Positions 39,101 to 44,728 of a DNA stretch of 64,000 nt are shown here, piece by piece; positions within the stretch are counted from its first letter, which is position 1; every line of letters starts with the position of its first letter. The notes below the pieces were generated by a model that was given only the letters and a program-made list of their open reading frames with translations, had not been told where the DNA came from and ran no database searches. The position numbers were made by a program, and so were the translations under genes. The stretch spans positions 62,001 to 126,000 of the forward strand of contig NW_024470393.1 in assembly GCF_900496995.4 (NCBI RefSeq), written 5' to 3'. This stretch comes from Aquila chrysaetos chrysaetos (Eukaryota > Chordata > Aves > Accipitriformes > Accipitridae).

Positions 39101-42100
39101 CACAGGGGCTCAGCCCTCTCCAACATCCCATCCCGAGCGGGGCGACATCCCTGCAGCCTCGGGGTGCCCCCCACATCTTCGGGGTCCCCCCCCCGCTCCC
39201 CGCAACACCCCCGTATATCGTTGTTCCGTGTGTCCCGACTCCTCCGCAGTGCTACAGCCAGCGGTGGAGGCTTTTTTCCTGGTGCACGCCACGGAGCGGG
39301 AGAGCAAGCCGCCGGTGCGGGACACGCGGGAGAGCCAGCTGGCCCACATCAAGGACGAGCCCCCCCCTTTGTCACCCGCCCCCCTCACCCCCGCCACCCC
39401 CTCTTCCCTTGACCCCTTCTTTTCCCGAGAACCTTCCTCCATGCACATCTCGGCCAGCCTGCCCCCCGACACCCAGAAATTCCTACGCTTCGCCGGTGAG
39501 AGGGGCGGGAACGGGGGGTTTGGGGGGGATTTCGGGGGGTTCTGCAGGGAGCCTGGGGCTTAGGAAGGGGTTTTGGGGGGTTCTGCAGGGGATTTGGGGG
39601 GCTCTGTGGGGACCCTGCGGCGGTGGGAGGGGATTTGGGGGAGACCTGGGGCTTGAGAATGGGTTTTGGAGGGCTCTGAAGGGAGCCTGGAGCTTTGGGA
39701 GGGGGTTTTGGGGGGACTGGGGGGGCTCCCCAAGGGACTTTGGGGGCCCCCGGGCAGGATTTGGGGTGAACGTTTTAAAGTTTGCCGGGGGAACATGGGG
39801 CAGGGGGGAGCGGGTGAAGTTTGGGGTGCCCAGACATGGCAGAGGAAGCCAAATCGTACCTCCCCAGCAGTTCTAGATCAAGACAGGGGGGTCCCCACAT
39901 TTCGGGGACTCCCCCAAACCCTTCCCCCTGCCCCCCCCCCCCCAGAGACCCACCGGACGGTGCTGAACCAAATCCTGCGTCAATCCACCACCCACTTGGC
40001 CGACGGTCCCTTCGCCGTCCTGGTCGACTACATCCGCGTCCTCGACTTCGACGTCAAGCGCAAGTACGTGGATGGAGGGGTTTAATTTTTAGGGGGGGGG
40101 GGGGGGTGTCCCCTCAATCCCTGACACCCCCTCCCCGCCGCCCCCCCCCAGGTATTTCCGACAGGAACTAGAGCGGCTGGACGAGGGGTTGCGGAAGGAG
40201 GACATGGCCGTCCACGTCCGTCGCGACCACGTCTTTGAGGATTCCTACCGCGAGCTGCACCGCAAATCCCCTGAGGAGATGAAGAACCGCCTGTGAGACC
40301 CCCCCCAAATCCCCTCAGACCCCCCACAAATCCCCTCAGGCCCCCCCCAACCTGGCACCAGCGTCCCCCTGGGTTGGGGACAGGCGGGGAAGGGACCGGG
40401 GTTGGGTTTTAGGGTGATGGGGCGGAGCATGAGGGAGATTCACACCCCCCCCCCTCCTTAATGGGGTGTAGTTGGGGATTTGGGGGGGATCAGGGTTGGG
40501 TTTAGGGGTGTGTGGGGACCCCCCAGGACTGTGTTAGGGTTTGGGGGGGACGACACATGTGACCAGGGATGGGTTTGGGGTTACGTGAGGTCCTTGGGGA
40601 CCAGGTTTTGCGGTTCCCTGGGACTGTTACTAGGGGACTGGGGGGGCCCCAGGTGTGGGTTTGGAGTTACAGGAGGTCCTTGGGTCTCCCAGCCCCCCCA
40701 GAAACACCCCTAACCCCCCCAAAACACCCCCCAGACCCCCAAATCACCCCCCCAAAACACCCCCCAGGCCCACTAAACACCCTCCCAGCCCCCCAAAACA
40801 CCCCCCCAAAACACCCACTAGCCCCCCTGAAACACCCCTCAGCCCCTCAGAACACCCCCAGACCCCCTGGAACATGCCCTAAAACAGCCCCCAGGTCCAC
40901 TAAACACCCTCCCAGCCCCCCAAAACACCCCCTAGCCCCCCCTGAAACATCCCCCAGGCCTCTCAAACACCCCCTAGCCCCTCCAAACACCCCCCAACCC
41001 CCCCAAAACACTCCCCCTACGTGTCTCTTCTCCCCCTCCAGGTACATCGTGTTCGAGGGCGAGGAGGGCCAGGACGCGGGGGGTCTCCTGCGGGAGTGGT
41101 ACATGATCATCTCGCGGGAGATGTTCAACCCCATGTACGCCCTGTTCCGTACCTCGCCGGGTGACAGGGTCACCTACACCATCAACCCCTCCTCCCACTG
41201 CAACCCCAACCACCTCAGCTATTTTAAGTTCGTGGGGCGCATCGTGGCCAAGGCCGTCTACGACAACCGTCTCCTCGAGTGTTATTTCACCCGTTCCTTC
41301 TATAAGCACATCCTGGGCAAGTCTGTCCGGTAAGAAGACGGCCAGGGGTAGCGTGGGGCGGTGAACAGCTTTCTTGGGGTGTCGAATCACCATATGGGGT
41401 GTTGGAACACCTTCACAGGGTGTTGAACCTCCTGGTGGGGGGTTAAATCCATCCTTGGGGTGTTGAACCACCCTCATGAGGTTGCAGCAACACTCCCAGG
41501 GGGTGTTGAATGCCCCTCATGGGATGTTGGAACCTCTTGTTGGGGTGTTGCACCACCCTCGTGGGGTGTTGAACCTCCTGGTGGGGTGTTGAATGCCCCT
41601 CATGGGGTGTTGGAACCTCTTGTTGGGGTGTTGCACCACCCTCGTGGGGTGTTGAATGCCCCTCATGGGGTGTTGAACCTCCTGATGGGGTGTTGAATGC
41701 CCCTCATGGGGTGTTGGAACCTCTTGTTGGGGTGTTGCCACCACCCTCGTGGGGTGTTGAACCTCCTGGTGGGGTGTTGAATGCCCCTCATGGGGTGTTG
41801 GAACCTCTTGTTGGGGTGTTGCACCACCCTCGTGGGGTGTTGAATGCCCCTCATGGGGTGTTGAACCTCCTGATGGGGTGTTGAATGCCCCTCATGGGGT
41901 GTTGGAACCTCTTGTTGGGGTGTTGCACCACCCTCGTGGGGTGTTGAACCTCCTGGTGGGGTGTTGAATGCCCCTCATGGGGTGTTGGAACCTCTTGTTG
42001 GGGTGTTGCACCACCCTCGTGGGGTGTTGAACCTCCTGGTGGGGTGTTGAATGCCCCTCATGGGGTGTTGGAACCTCTTGTTGGGGTGTTGCACCACCCT

Positions 42101-44445
42101 CGTGGGGTGTTGAACCTCCTGGTGGGGTGTTGAATGCCCCTCATGGGGTGTTGGAACCTCTTGTTGGGGTGTTGCACCACCCTCGTGGGGTGTTGAACCT
42201 CCTGGTGGGGTGTTGAATGCCCCTCATGGGGTGTTGGAACCTCTTGTTGGGGTGTTGCACCACCCTCGTGGGGTGTTGAACCTCCTGGTGGGGTGTTGAA
42301 TGCCCCTCATGGGGTGTTGGAACCTCTTGTTGGGGTGTTGCACCACCCTCGTGGGGTGTTGAACCTCCTGGTGGGGTGTTGAATGCTCCTCATGGGGTGG
42401 TGAACCACCCTCACAGGGTGTAGAACACCCCCATGGGGGTGTTGGACCTCCCGGTGAGGTGTTGCAACCCCCTCACGGGCTGTTGAACCCTCCTCAAAGG
42501 GTGTTGAACCACCCTCAGGGGTTGTTCAACCTCCTGGTGGGGTGCTGAGCCCCCCCCTCAAAGAGTGTTGAACCCCCTTTTTGGGGTACAGCCCCTCCCC
42601 TCAGGTTGTTGAACCCCTCGATGGGGTCTTAAACCTCCCGGTGGGGTGTTGAACCCCCGTTTTGGGGTGCCAAACCCCCTTTTTGGGGCGCTGAACCCCC
42701 TCATGCTGTGCCGAACCCCACGAGTGAGGTGCTGAGCCCCCCCCTCGTGGCGTCTCTGACCCCCCCCCCCCCCCCCCCCCCAACCTGGGCGCAGGTACAC
42801 GGACATGGAGAGCGAGGACTACCACTTCTACCAGGGCCTGGTGTACCTGCTGGAGAACGACGTCTCCACCCTGGGCTACGACCTCACCTTCAGCACCGAG
42901 GTACGTGTCACGCCACCCCCCCCCAAACCCCGGGGAACCCCCCCCAGGGGCACAGGTACCCCCAAAAGACGAGGCATGGGGATGTCCATGTCATGTGTCC
43001 CCCCCCACCAAATCTCCCTGGGGAAGGGTCCTTCTGTTTTGGGGGTGTCACTTGTGTCCTGGGGGGGGTCCCCAAGTCCCAGGAGTGTCCCTTGTGTCTT
43101 TGGGGGTGTCCCCTCTGTCTTCGGGGTGTCCTGGTTTGGGGGTGTCCCCTGTGCCCCAGGGTTGTCCCCCCCTCATTTGGGGTGTCCCCTCTGCCCCAGG
43201 GTTGTCCTCTGTGTCCTTGGGGGTGTCCCCTCTGTCCTGGGGGTGTCCTGGTTTGGGGGTGTCCCCTGTGCCCCAGGGTTGTCCCCCCCTCATTTGGGGT
43301 GTCCTCTGTGTCCTTGGGGGTGTCCCCTCTGTCCTGGGGGTGTCCCGGTTTGGGGGTGTCCCCTCTGTCCTGGGGGTGTCTCCCCTCACCCTGCCCACCT
43401 TGAGAGCGTCCCTTCTGTCCTGGAGGGGAGGGGGTGTCCCCTCATTCCCCACCCCCCCTTCTCTAGGGGTGTCCCCTCTCTTTTAGGGGTGTCCCCTGTG
43501 CCCCAGGGGTACGTGTGACACCCCCCCCCCGCCGCCTCGCCCCCCTCTTCCCCGCCCCCAGGTGCAGGAGTTCGGGGTGTGCGAGGTGCGGGACCTGAAG
43601 CCCAACGGAGCCAACGTGCTGGTGACGGAGGAGAACAAGAAGGAGTACGTCCACCTCGTCTGCCAGATGCGCATGACCGGTGAGCGCCGGCGGGTTTGGG
43701 GGTAGCGGGGGGGGCGTCCTCAACAACCCCCCCCTGACGCCTCCCCACCTTCAGGAGCCATCCGGAAGCAACTAGCCGCCTTTTTGGAGGGTTTCTACGA
43801 GATCATCCCCAAACGCCTCATCTCCATTTTTACGGAGCAAGAGCTGGAGCTTCTCATCTCGGGGCTGCCCACCATCGACATCGACGACCTCAAGGCCAAC
43901 ACCGAGTACCACAAATACCAGGGCAACTCCATCCAGGTGGGGTTTTAAACACCACCACCCCCCCCCCCCAAAAAAAATCCTAATTTTGGGGGTTTTGTTA
44001 AGCGCTGATGATCGTTTCCTACCTCAGATCCAGTGGTTCTGGCGAGCGTTGAGATCTTTCGACCAAGCGGACCGAGCCAAATTCCTGCAGTTTGTGACGG
44101 GAACCTCCAAGGTGCCGCTGCAGGGTTTCGCCGCCCTGGAAGGAATGAACGGCATTCAGAAATTCCAGATTCACCGCGACGACCGGTCTACCGACCGACT
44201 GCCCTCCGCTCACACCTGGTATGGGGCTGGGGCAGGGGGGGGACGTTTTTTGAGGGGGGGGGGGGGACAGTGACATAAGGGCCACCAACCCGGTGACGTT
44301 TTTGTGTGTTTTTCCCCCCCCCCCCAAAAAAAAAAAAAAAAGCTTTAACCAGCTGGACCTGCCGGCGTACGAGAGCTACGAGAAGCTGCGGCACATGTTG
44401 CTGCTCGCCATCCAGGAGTGCTCCGAGGGCTTCGGGCTGGCGTAG
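310..44445 (+). CDS. HUWE1: HUWE1, giant HECT E3 ubiquitin ligase (5' partial, about 80 coding exons)
   Basis: HUWE1 (Mule/ARF-BP1) transfers ubiquitin to p53, MCL1, histones, MYC and other substrates in the nucleus and cytosol. The first exon seen starts with [15 protein letters not shown], equal to human residue 49, so the start codon and first exons are upstream of the window. From there the exons follow human HUWE1 in order without a missing block: N-terminal armadillo-like region, UBA, UIM, WWE, a long acidic linker, UBM motifs and the C-terminal HECT domain ending in CSEGFGLA and a TAG at 44443-44445. Nearly all introns are GT-AG with matching phases. Human HUWE1 spans roughly 150 kb; here 80 exons fit in 44 kb. 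About seven one-base frame breaks occur, mainly in C or G runs, and are probably sequence errors because everything around them is conserved. Exon coordinates are given in the block entries below. Confidence 0.97.
926..2203 (+). repeat. Pyrimidine-rich minisatellite in HUWE1 intron
   Basis: Almost the whole intron is a degenerate tandem array of about 20-40 bp units. From 960 to 1700 the motif is ggggtcccccaacactgtcc; from 1700 to 2060 it is ctgtcacccctcttgtgtcc. The youngest copies, around 1960-2040, are nearly identical. No exon is seen in it. Confidence 0.85.
4023..4151 (+). CDS. HUWE1: HUWE1 in-frame cassette exon (43 residues)
   Basis: The exon is 129 nt, has AG and GT flanks, and starts and ends in phase 1, so it can be included or skipped without changing frame. 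It encodes [17 protein letters not shown] followed by an Ala/Ser/Thr-rich stretch. Human HUWE1 has a matching serine-rich segment ([13 protein letters not shown]) between METDM and VQCIPQRA. Only the first dozen residues are conserved; the rest has drifted. Alternative splicing is inferred from the phase, not shown by the sequence. Confidence 0.75.
6170..7154 (+). repeat. HUWE1 intron with AT-rich block and 23-bp tandem repeat
   Basis: 6170-6660 is G-rich with recurring GGGGACCCCAAAAAG units. 6690-6990 is an unusual AT-rich island in which ATTTTRATT recurs every 20-25 bp. 6990-7115 holds about six near-perfect copies of a 23-bp unit containing cccttcccagattttgattc. The AT-rich part looks like a decayed version of the same array. 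Confidence 0.8.
7155..13162 (+). CDS. HUWE1: HUWE1 exon block 2: armadillo-like region continued, up to the UBA exon
   Basis: Exons: 7155-7400, 7493-7626, 8167-8267, 9195-9414, 9991-10208, 11884-12006, 12087-12318, 12932-13162. The translation matches human, for example [81 protein letters not shown] and [20 protein letters not shown]. Two frame breaks occur, both +1: at the end of exon 9195-9414, where the conserved junction LLS|ASSRLG would need one C fewer near 9411-9413, and in the 10-C run at 10176-10185, where nine would give [12 protein letters not shown]. Both flanks are otherwise perfectly conserved, so sequence error is the simplest reading. Confidence 0.93.
7627..8166 (+). repeat. 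G-rich tandem repeats in HUWE1 intron
   Basis: Irregular units of about 20-30 bp built on gaggaggatttggggggg and aggatctgggggg fill the intron to about 8040. A less repetitive stretch precedes the acceptor at 8165-8166. Many G runs make it prone to G-quadruplex formation on the coding strand. No exon is seen. Confidence 0.75.
8268..9194 (+). repeat. G-rich tandem repeats in HUWE1 intron
   Basis: About 850 bp of degenerate units around gggtctttaggggaaggggg, with almost no cytosine runs on the + strand. The array spans nearly the full intron. No exon or RNA is seen in it. Confidence 0.8.
9415..9990 (+). repeat. Two-level minisatellite (about 31 bp, paired) in HUWE1 intron
   Basis: From about 9675 to 9920 a unit containing ctcgggtgctggatgtgggg alternates with ctcgggtgctggattttggg. 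This makes a higher-order unit of roughly 62 bp present about four times. The first part of the intron (9415-9660) is G-rich with no clear period. Confidence 0.8.
10209..11883 (+). repeat. Large G-rich minisatellite (about 31-bp unit) in HUWE1 intron
   Basis: From about 10220 to 11560 there are some 40 copies of a unit built from ggtggagctgaggggaaggg and gtggggctgggg, differing mostly in G-run length. The coding strand is almost pure purine plus T. Because stops are rare in the unit, several frames on both strands stay open for hundreds of codons; these are not genes. 11570-11883 is unique GC-rich sequence leading to the acceptor. Confidence 0.9.
12319..12931 (+). repeat. G-rich degenerate tandem repeats in HUWE1 intron
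   Basis: From about 12340 to 12740, units of about 20-25 bp around ggggacttggggggcacaga and ggggtgcagaggggatttgg. The last 190 bp before the acceptor at 12930-12931 are non-repetitive. No exon is seen. Confidence 0.75.
13163..13908 (+). repeat. T/C-rich intron with a long-period repeat before the UBA exon
   Basis: The intron is strongly pyrimidine-rich. A block containing TTGGATYTTYCCTAACAA recurs near 13270, 13460, 13655 and in weaker form near 13785, suggesting an old tandem repeat with a period close to 190 bp. No exon is seen in it. Confidence 0.6.
13909..14222 (+). CDS. HUWE1: HUWE1 exon block 3: UBA and UIM domains
   Basis: Exon 13909-14031 encodes the UBA domain, [20 protein letters not shown] through [16 protein letters not shown]. 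Its MGF loop and closing leucines are the ubiquitin-binding surface of UBA folds. Exon 14127-14222 encodes [20 protein letters not shown], a ubiquitin-interacting motif with the acidic lead-in and the conserved Ala-x-x-x-Ser core. Both exons are in frame and differ from human at only a few positions. The two modules let HUWE1 hold ubiquitin or ubiquitylated partners. Confidence 0.96.
14223..15226 (+). repeat. Pyrimidine-rich tandem repeats in HUWE1 intron
   Basis: Nearly 1 kb of degenerate units of about 25 bp built on gaccccattttgtgcccc, with a 14-C run near 14563. Single-strand composition is C/T-rich on the coding strand, the opposite of the arrays at 7.6-11.5 kb. No exon is seen. Confidence 0.85.
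15227..16254 (+). CDS. HUWE1: HUWE1 exon block 4: charged helix and helical region before WWE
   Basis: Exons: 15227-15496, 15573-15725, 15960-16087, 16173-16254. The first begins with a highly charged Arg/Glu stretch ([19 protein letters not shown]) that should form a long single helix or coiled coil. It continues with [19 protein letters not shown]. Later exons give [38 protein letters not shown] and [19 protein letters not shown]. All junction phases close and conservation with human is high. No separate enzymatic role is known for this segment. Confidence 0.94.
16255..17032 (+). repeat. G-rich tandem repeats in HUWE1 intron
   Basis: Irregular 25-30 bp units around gggtcctggggagggacacg run from about 16260 to 16890. 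The last 140 bp are unique and lead to the acceptor at 17031-17032. No exon is seen. Confidence 0.75.
17033..17209 (+). CDS. HUWE1: HUWE1 WWE domain exon
   Basis: One 177-nt exon encodes [20 protein letters not shown] through [13 protein letters not shown]. The two tryptophans, the [11 protein letters not shown] turn and the TVQF strand are hallmarks of WWE domains, which in several ligases bind poly-ADP-ribose. The exon is in frame and almost identical to human HUWE1, with SAWKSG replaced by AAWRAG. Confidence 0.96.
17301..22621 (+). CDS. HUWE1: HUWE1 exon block 5: post-WWE helical region
   Basis: Exons: 17301-17451, 17935-18329, 18724-18919, 19926-20093, 20532-20674, 20939-21005, 21363-21571, 21803-22014, 22442-22621. 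Conserved anchors are [108 protein letters not shown] and [20 protein letters not shown]. Between MLTLLRAPR and LRACVS the chain (exons 17301-17451 and 17935 onward) is a Gly/Glu/Ser-rich linker with no match to the human linker. The donor at 20675 (GTCAGT) is weak but is fixed by phase. No frame break is seen. Confidence 0.93.
17452..17934 (+). repeat. G-rich HUWE1 intron with a duplicated segment
   Basis: Runs of G dominate. Two copies of a block containing gtccctgcaccccca, about 90 bp apart (near 17615 and 17706), show a local duplication. No exon is seen. Confidence 0.6.
18330..18723 (+). repeat. G-rich short repeats in HUWE1 intron
   Basis: Units around gggtctaggggacatgggaa, about 24 bp, repeat between 18430 and 18560. 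The remainder is unique GC-rich sequence. No exon is seen. Confidence 0.6.
18920..19925 (+). repeat. Nested tandem repeats (about 33 bp within longer units) in HUWE1 intron
   Basis: Units around gtgcctgtggctccaaaatg fill 18980-19450. A longer block containing ccctatacagggtgacaac recurs near 19510, 19635 and 19845 with variants of the short unit between. No exon is seen. Confidence 0.8.
20094..20531 (+). repeat. G-rich HUWE1 intron with weak repeats
   Basis: After a C run near 20110 the intron is G-rich, with a loose 30-60 bp repetition of aattggggtgcccccag between about 20290 and 20430. No exon is seen. Confidence 0.5.
21006..21362 (+). repeat. C-rich minisatellite in HUWE1 intron
   Basis: About ten units of 30 bp on the pattern gtccccaagccccccgatgtcc-like (key parts CCCCGAGCCCC and TGTCCCC) span about 21030-21340, up to the acceptor at 21361-21362. 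Confidence 0.8.
22015..22441 (+). repeat. Minisatellite of about 37 bp in HUWE1 intron
   Basis: From about 22090 to 22370, units around gttgagatgtcctccgtggg recur about eight times with drift. No exon is seen. Confidence 0.8.
22622..23118 (+). repeat. G/T-rich minisatellite in HUWE1 intron
   Basis: Units built on cttgaggggtcgtggtgggt and ttgtgggggtcattggggtt repeat from about 22655 to 23060, with a longer higher-order unit near 120 bp. No exon is seen. Confidence 0.8.
23119..25083 (+). CDS. HUWE1: HUWE1 exon block 6: acidic linker region
   Basis: Exons: 23119-23285, 23771-23916, 24018-24093, 24203-24301, 24414-24547, 24912-25083. Conserved anchors are [57 protein letters not shown] and [20 protein letters not shown]. 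Exons 24414-24547 and 24912 onward encode a run of about 60 mostly Asp/Glu residues, which matches the long acidic tract of mammalian HUWE1. All phases close. Confidence 0.94.
23286..23770 (+). repeat. C/T-rich HUWE1 intron
   Basis: Pyrimidine-rich throughout, with a loose 25-30 bp repetition of CCCATCTCTCCT-like motifs. It ends with an A run before the acceptor at 23769-23770. No exon is seen. Confidence 0.6.
24548..24911 (+). repeat. 21-bp-type minisatellite in HUWE1 intron
   Basis: Units around gggtgcccccattttgggtc repeat about 14 times between 24590 and 24870. No exon is seen. Confidence 0.85.
25084..25663 (+). repeat. Long-period tandem repeat (about 85 bp) in HUWE1 intron
   Basis: Blocks containing GGGGTTCACCCCCTTGACACC and TTTGTCACCTCC recur about five times between 25200 and 25570. 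The end of the intron is T-rich before the acceptor at 25662-25663. Confidence 0.7.
25664..28278 (+). CDS. HUWE1: HUWE1 exon block 7: conserved linker after the acidic tract
   Basis: Exons: 25664-25893, 26483-26661, 27615-27704, 27971-28119, 28230-28278. Anchors are [73 protein letters not shown] and [17 protein letters not shown] +1 frame break lies in the 9-C run at 25872-25880; eight Cs would restore human-like NPPLILQRLLG. The intron after 26661 starts with GC rather than GT, and the acceptor choice at 27613-27614 is set by the conserved [10 protein letters not shown] reading. Confidence 0.9.
25894..26482 (+). repeat. C/T-rich minisatellite in HUWE1 intron
   Basis: Irregular units of about 20-25 bp around ctccctggtgtccccc fill about 26080-26420. 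No exon is seen. Confidence 0.75.
26662..27614 (+). repeat. Pentanucleotide (CCCAA/CCCAT)n array inside a GC-AG intron of HUWE1
   Basis: 26703-27065 is an almost pure 5-bp microsatellite of CAACC and CATCC units, with a second short block at 27193-27232. Between and after them are G-rich units of about 30 bp around ggggaggagcctggag. Long C/G homopolymers near 27440-27600 precede the acceptor. The unit is TTGGG on the other strand; it is not the vertebrate telomere TTAGGG. Confidence 0.9.
28279..29013 (+). other. HUWE1 intron hosting let-7f-2, otherwise G/C homopolymer-rich
   Basis: Apart from the let-7 hairpin at 28426-28510 the intron is made of C runs (28320-28410) and G runs (28540-28800 and 28918-28935). 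The human intron at this place carries let-7f-2 and then miR-98. No second hairpin is seen here. Confidence 0.8.
28426..28510 (+). ncRNA. let-7f-2: let-7f-2 microRNA precursor in HUWE1 intron
   Basis: The 5p arm at 28433-28454 begins tgaggtagtagattgtat and matches mature let-7f over its 22 nt. The 3p arm at about 28484-28505 begins ctatacagtctactgtc, matching let-7f-2-3p. The loop keeps the human let-7f-2 signature (GGGTCA, then ACCCC, TCT and GGAGATAA). The basal stem pairs cgcgg (28426-28430) with the bases around 28504-28510. It lies on the HUWE1 sense strand in an intron, as in mammals, and would be processed from the HUWE1 transcript. let-7 represses LIN28, RAS, HMGA2 and similar targets. 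Confidence 0.95.
29014..29913 (+). CDS. HUWE1: HUWE1 exon block 8: poorly conserved Pro/Ser linker
   Basis: Exons: 29014-29230, 29381-29605, 29780-29913. The first exon is recognisable only at its end, where [13 protein letters not shown] matches human [13 protein letters not shown]. The second contains [20 protein letters not shown] and [13 protein letters not shown]. The third contains [20 protein letters not shown] and [17 protein letters not shown]. The frame that gives these matches requires one C fewer in the C run at about 29131-29140 and one fewer in the long C tract at about 29555-29580; with that, PPDDSSPPASS lines up with human PPEDSSPPASS. The 5' limit of the first exon is the least certain in the gene. 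Confidence 0.8.
30198..31359 (+). CDS. HUWE1: HUWE1 exon block 9: ubiquitin-binding motifs (UBM)
   Basis: Exons: 30198-30409 and 31071-31359. They encode three related segments: [40 protein letters not shown] and [20 protein letters not shown], each with the Leu-Pro core typical of UBMs. They are followed by [20 protein letters not shown], a fourth similar segment, and a basic helix [17 protein letters not shown]. Conservation with human is very high, and the frame is continuous. These motifs bind ubiquitin around its Leu8 patch in the families where they were defined. Confidence 0.95.
30410..31070 (+). repeat. 51-bp minisatellite in HUWE1 intron
   Basis: Between about 30495 and 30700 a unit of about 51 bp containing ggggttaaaggggtgaggca and tgcactgggggtggagcctg is repeated about four times almost exactly. 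The rest is G-rich unique sequence up to the acceptor at 31069-31070. Confidence 0.9.
31360..32511 (+). repeat. Two distinct young minisatellites and decayed relatives in HUWE1 intron
   Basis: 31366-31498 holds six copies of a 21-bp unit, gccccgtattcctgtccccc plus one base. 31640-31800 holds about eight near-identical 20-bp units, cattgttttctgacacccct. 31840-32300 is a drifting array with ctcctggcacc and atgcttttctgat motifs that looks like an older expansion of the second type. No exon is seen. Confidence 0.9.
32512..34357 (+). CDS. HUWE1: HUWE1 exon block 10: C-terminal helical region
   Basis: Exons: 32512-32616, 32721-33282, 33724-34357. Anchors are [106 protein letters not shown] and [19 protein letters not shown] +1 frame break lies in the first exon: five instead of six Gs at 32593-32598 would give [11 protein letters not shown] as in human. 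Exon 33724-34357 replaces the human Ser/Cys-rich linker with a run of about 20 prolines and ends in a Gly/Ala/Ser-rich tail. Confidence 0.93.
33283..33723 (+). repeat. G-rich HUWE1 intron with weak repeats
   Basis: G runs dominate, with a loose repeat of GGGGGCACTGGAG and AGTTGGGGGTGAT-like motifs at 33300-33440. No exon is seen. Confidence 0.5.
34358..35450 (+). repeat. Hexanucleotide-based array (GGGGAT/GGGACA)n in HUWE1 intron
   Basis: From about 34375 to 35330 the coding strand is almost only GGGGAT, GGGACA and AAGGACAT hexamers in higher-order units of about 42-60 bp. The array has no stop in several frames on either strand, so the HUWE1 frame entering from exon 33724-34357 stays open through the whole array, reading Gly/Asp/Met/Thr/Trp-rich. 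Only the last 110 bp are unique. Confidence 0.92.
35451..38778 (+). CDS. HUWE1: HUWE1 exon block 11: helical region before HECT
   Basis: Exons: 35451-35569, 35671-35827, 35939-36071, 36825-37027, 37172-37299, 38428-38524, 38628-38778. Anchors are SGL-like [120 protein letters not shown] and [18 protein letters not shown] +1 frame break lies in the 8-C run at 38665-38672; seven Cs give [13 protein letters not shown] as in human. The phase arithmetic across 38524/38628/38778 independently requires that one base. Confidence 0.93.
36072..36824 (+). repeat. 41-bp minisatellite and decayed array in HUWE1 intron
   Basis: 36090-36590 is a drifting array of CTGTTAACTCTTGCCCCT-like units. 36590-36790 holds about five near-identical 41-bp units containing gttaacccttgcccctacca. 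The array resembles an old repeat with a recent local re-expansion at its 3' end. Confidence 0.85.
37300..38427 (+). repeat. 1-kb polypyrimidine tract (CTT/CCT) in HUWE1 intron
   Basis: From 37312 to about 38260 the coding strand is nearly all C and T: 9-bp cttcctcct units at 37320-37425, then cctcctcctcatcgc units, then a less regular tract. Mirror-repeat character makes it a candidate for triplex (H-DNA) formation. The long Leu/Ser/Pro- or Arg/Glu-rich open frames across it are compositional only. Confidence 0.9.
38779..39249 (+). repeat. HUWE1 intron with a diverged internal duplication
   Basis: A block containing gacatccctgcagcctcggg recurs near 38920 (as aacatccctgcagcctcggg) and 39143, with related ACCCCCAAGGTGTCCC sequence upstream of each copy. 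This points to an old duplication of about 200 bp. No exon is seen. Confidence 0.65.
39250..44445 (+). CDS. HUWE1: HUWE1 exon block 12: HECT catalytic domain and stop
   Basis: Exons: 39250-39495, 39946-40063, 40152-40292, 41042-41329, 42795-42900, 43562-43679, 43755-43936, 44028-44218, 44343-44445. The N-lobe begins around [20 protein letters not shown] and includes [20 protein letters not shown], which contacts E2 in HECT enzymes. The C-lobe has [15 protein letters not shown] and the active site [20 protein letters not shown]. The catalytic Cys codon TGC is split by the last intron: TG at 44217-44218 and C at 44343. The chain ends CSEGFGLA. Identity to human is near complete and all phases close. 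Confidence 0.98.
39496..39945 (+). repeat. G-rich tandem repeats in HUWE1 intron
   Basis: Units of about 60 bp around ggagcctggggcttaggaag and ggggttttggggggttctg recur four to five times between 39500 and 39720. No exon is seen. Confidence 0.7.
40293..41041 (+). repeat. C-rich tandem repeats in HUWE1 intron
   Basis: 40480-40690 has two diverged copies of a block with ttggggttacgtgaggtcctt. 40690-41010 is a C-rich array of 12-30 bp units with aaacaccccccag. No exon is seen. Confidence 0.75.
41330..42794 (+). repeat. 83-bp higher-order minisatellite in the HUWE1 HECT region
   Basis: The basic unit is 20-21 bp, starting GTTG and ending GGGGT. Four variants in fixed order (gttgaacctcctggtggggt, then forms with gaatgcccctcat, ggaacctcttgtt and caccaccctcgt) make an 83-bp unit present about ten times from 41490 to 42390. 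Copies are nearly identical, so the expansion is recent. Decayed units continue to about 42720. A long C run precedes the acceptor at 42793-42794. Confidence 0.95.
42901..43561 (+). repeat. Minisatellite in HUWE1 HECT-region intron
   Basis: From about 43060 to 43510, units around gggtgtcccctctgtcctgg, about 22-27 bp, recur some 15 times, with a longer unit near 110 bp duplicated around 43130-43300. No exon is seen. Confidence 0.85.
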
Positions 44446-44692
44446 CCGTGGCGGGGAGGGGCGGGGGGGGGGGCGGCGCGTGACGGTGACAATGACGGCG
44501 GTGGGGGGGGGGAACCCCCAAAACCACACACACACACACCACCCCCCCCTCAACCCTTCCCTTCCCCTCCCCAGGGGGGCGGGCACGGCAGAGACGGCAA
44601 AGGATCTCTATAAATATATATATATATTTTTTGGTTTCGTTGGCTTTTTTGGGGGGGGGGGGGGGGTTGGTTTTTTGGGGGGTTGGTTTGTT

Positions 44693-44728
<36 letters not shown>

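Noticed and set aside
41490-42390. CRISPR-like array of regular repeats
   Set aside because: Repeats are contiguous with no unique spacers, and the host is a vertebrate gene intron.
310-44445. HUWE1 as a pseudogene because of frame breaks
   Set aside because: Exon order, splice sites and protein sequence are intact over about 80 exons, and the breaks are single extra bases mostly in homopolymers. An essential gene with errors in sequence fits better.
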